A DNA stretch of 41,558 nt from Acidimicrobiia bacterium. Lineage in GTDB: Bacteria; Actinomycetota; Acidimicrobiia; Acidimicrobiales; AC-14. The stretch lies in contig JAHFUR010000037.1 in NCBI GenBank assembly GCA_023264995.1, positions 1 through 41,558 on the forward strand, written 5' to 3'. The notes beneath the pieces were generated by a model. It did not search any database. It was not told the origin of the DNA and saw only the letters and a program-made list of their open reading frames with translations. Position 1 is the stretch's first letter, and every line of letters begins with the position of its first letter. The translations under genes and the position numbers were made by a program. This document shows positions 41,512 through 41,558 of the stretch, piece after piece.

Positions 41512-41558
41512 CGTGCCCACTTTCCGCCGTTTCTTTCCCGCGGCCGCGCTCGGCCTGG

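Overview
The window is an almost complete temperate siphovirus prophage of about 41.3 kb in the chromosome of a high-GC Gram-positive bacterium, most likely an actinobacterium. The evidence is the very high GC, a phage-encoded WhiB protein, a DUF2510 domain protein, apparently leaderless promoters (TANNNT about 7 bases before the start codon), and the tRNA-Asp/tRNA-Phe neighbourhood. The 3' part of tRNA-Asp(GUC) lies at the left edge (1-65) and a complete tRNA-Phe(GAA) at the right edge (41439-41511). A 10-bp repeat (110-119 and 41438-41447) marks the prophage ends. Joining the flanks rebuilds an ordinary tRNA-Asp, 45-nt spacer, tRNA-Phe cluster, so the phage entered at the 5' end of tRNA-Phe.

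Layout. Left end, + strand: orphaned 3' end of the repressor gene (118-198), tyrosine integrase, and a membrane-anchored DUF2510/DUF4352 protein. From 29421 down to 2012, minus strand: the late operon, starting with WhiB, then small and large terminase, portal fused to a Mu-F-like domain, protease/scaffold, decoration protein, major capsid and connectors. A fibre/spike cassette with an HNH endonuclease (13014-20683) follows, then tail terminator, tail tube, frameshifted tail chaperones, tape measure, distal tail, tail hub and collar proteins. A lysis cassette closes the operon: GH25/M15-like endolysin, three small membrane proteins, and a secreted metalloprotease. A control region (29708-29877) with a 42-bp nested palindrome separates a small HTH gene (minus) from a rightward operon of small zinc-motif proteins that includes a HIRAN protein (29878-32936). 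From 41056 down to 32933, minus strand: the early operon, with an HTH protein, many small proteins, a replication initiator carrying iterons (probable origin), a loader-like protein, an RlpA-like lipoprotein and a C5 DNA methyltransferase.

The most striking observation is the immunity switch. The repressor gene (41149-41448, +) runs into tRNA-Phe and takes its stop codon from tRNA bases U8-A9-G10. In the circular phage genome the same reading frame would continue through the attachment core for 26 more codons, which now lie at 118-198, and end in Leu-Ala-Ala-Ala-Ala-Ala, resembling an ssrA-type degradation tag. Integration would therefore shorten and probably stabilise the repressor, and would cut the downstream integrase off from the repressor promoter. 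This is the logic described for integration-dependent immunity in BPs/Brujita-type mycobacteriophages, here inferred at the 5' end of a tRNA gene.

The second strong signal is a 308-nt non-coding gap (39064-39371) in an otherwise tightly packed early operon. It holds two copies of a two-hairpin element. One hairpin is conserved in sequence; the other keeps its pairing with different bases. Its G-U pairs and a C(UUCG)G loop point to function as RNA on the minus strand.
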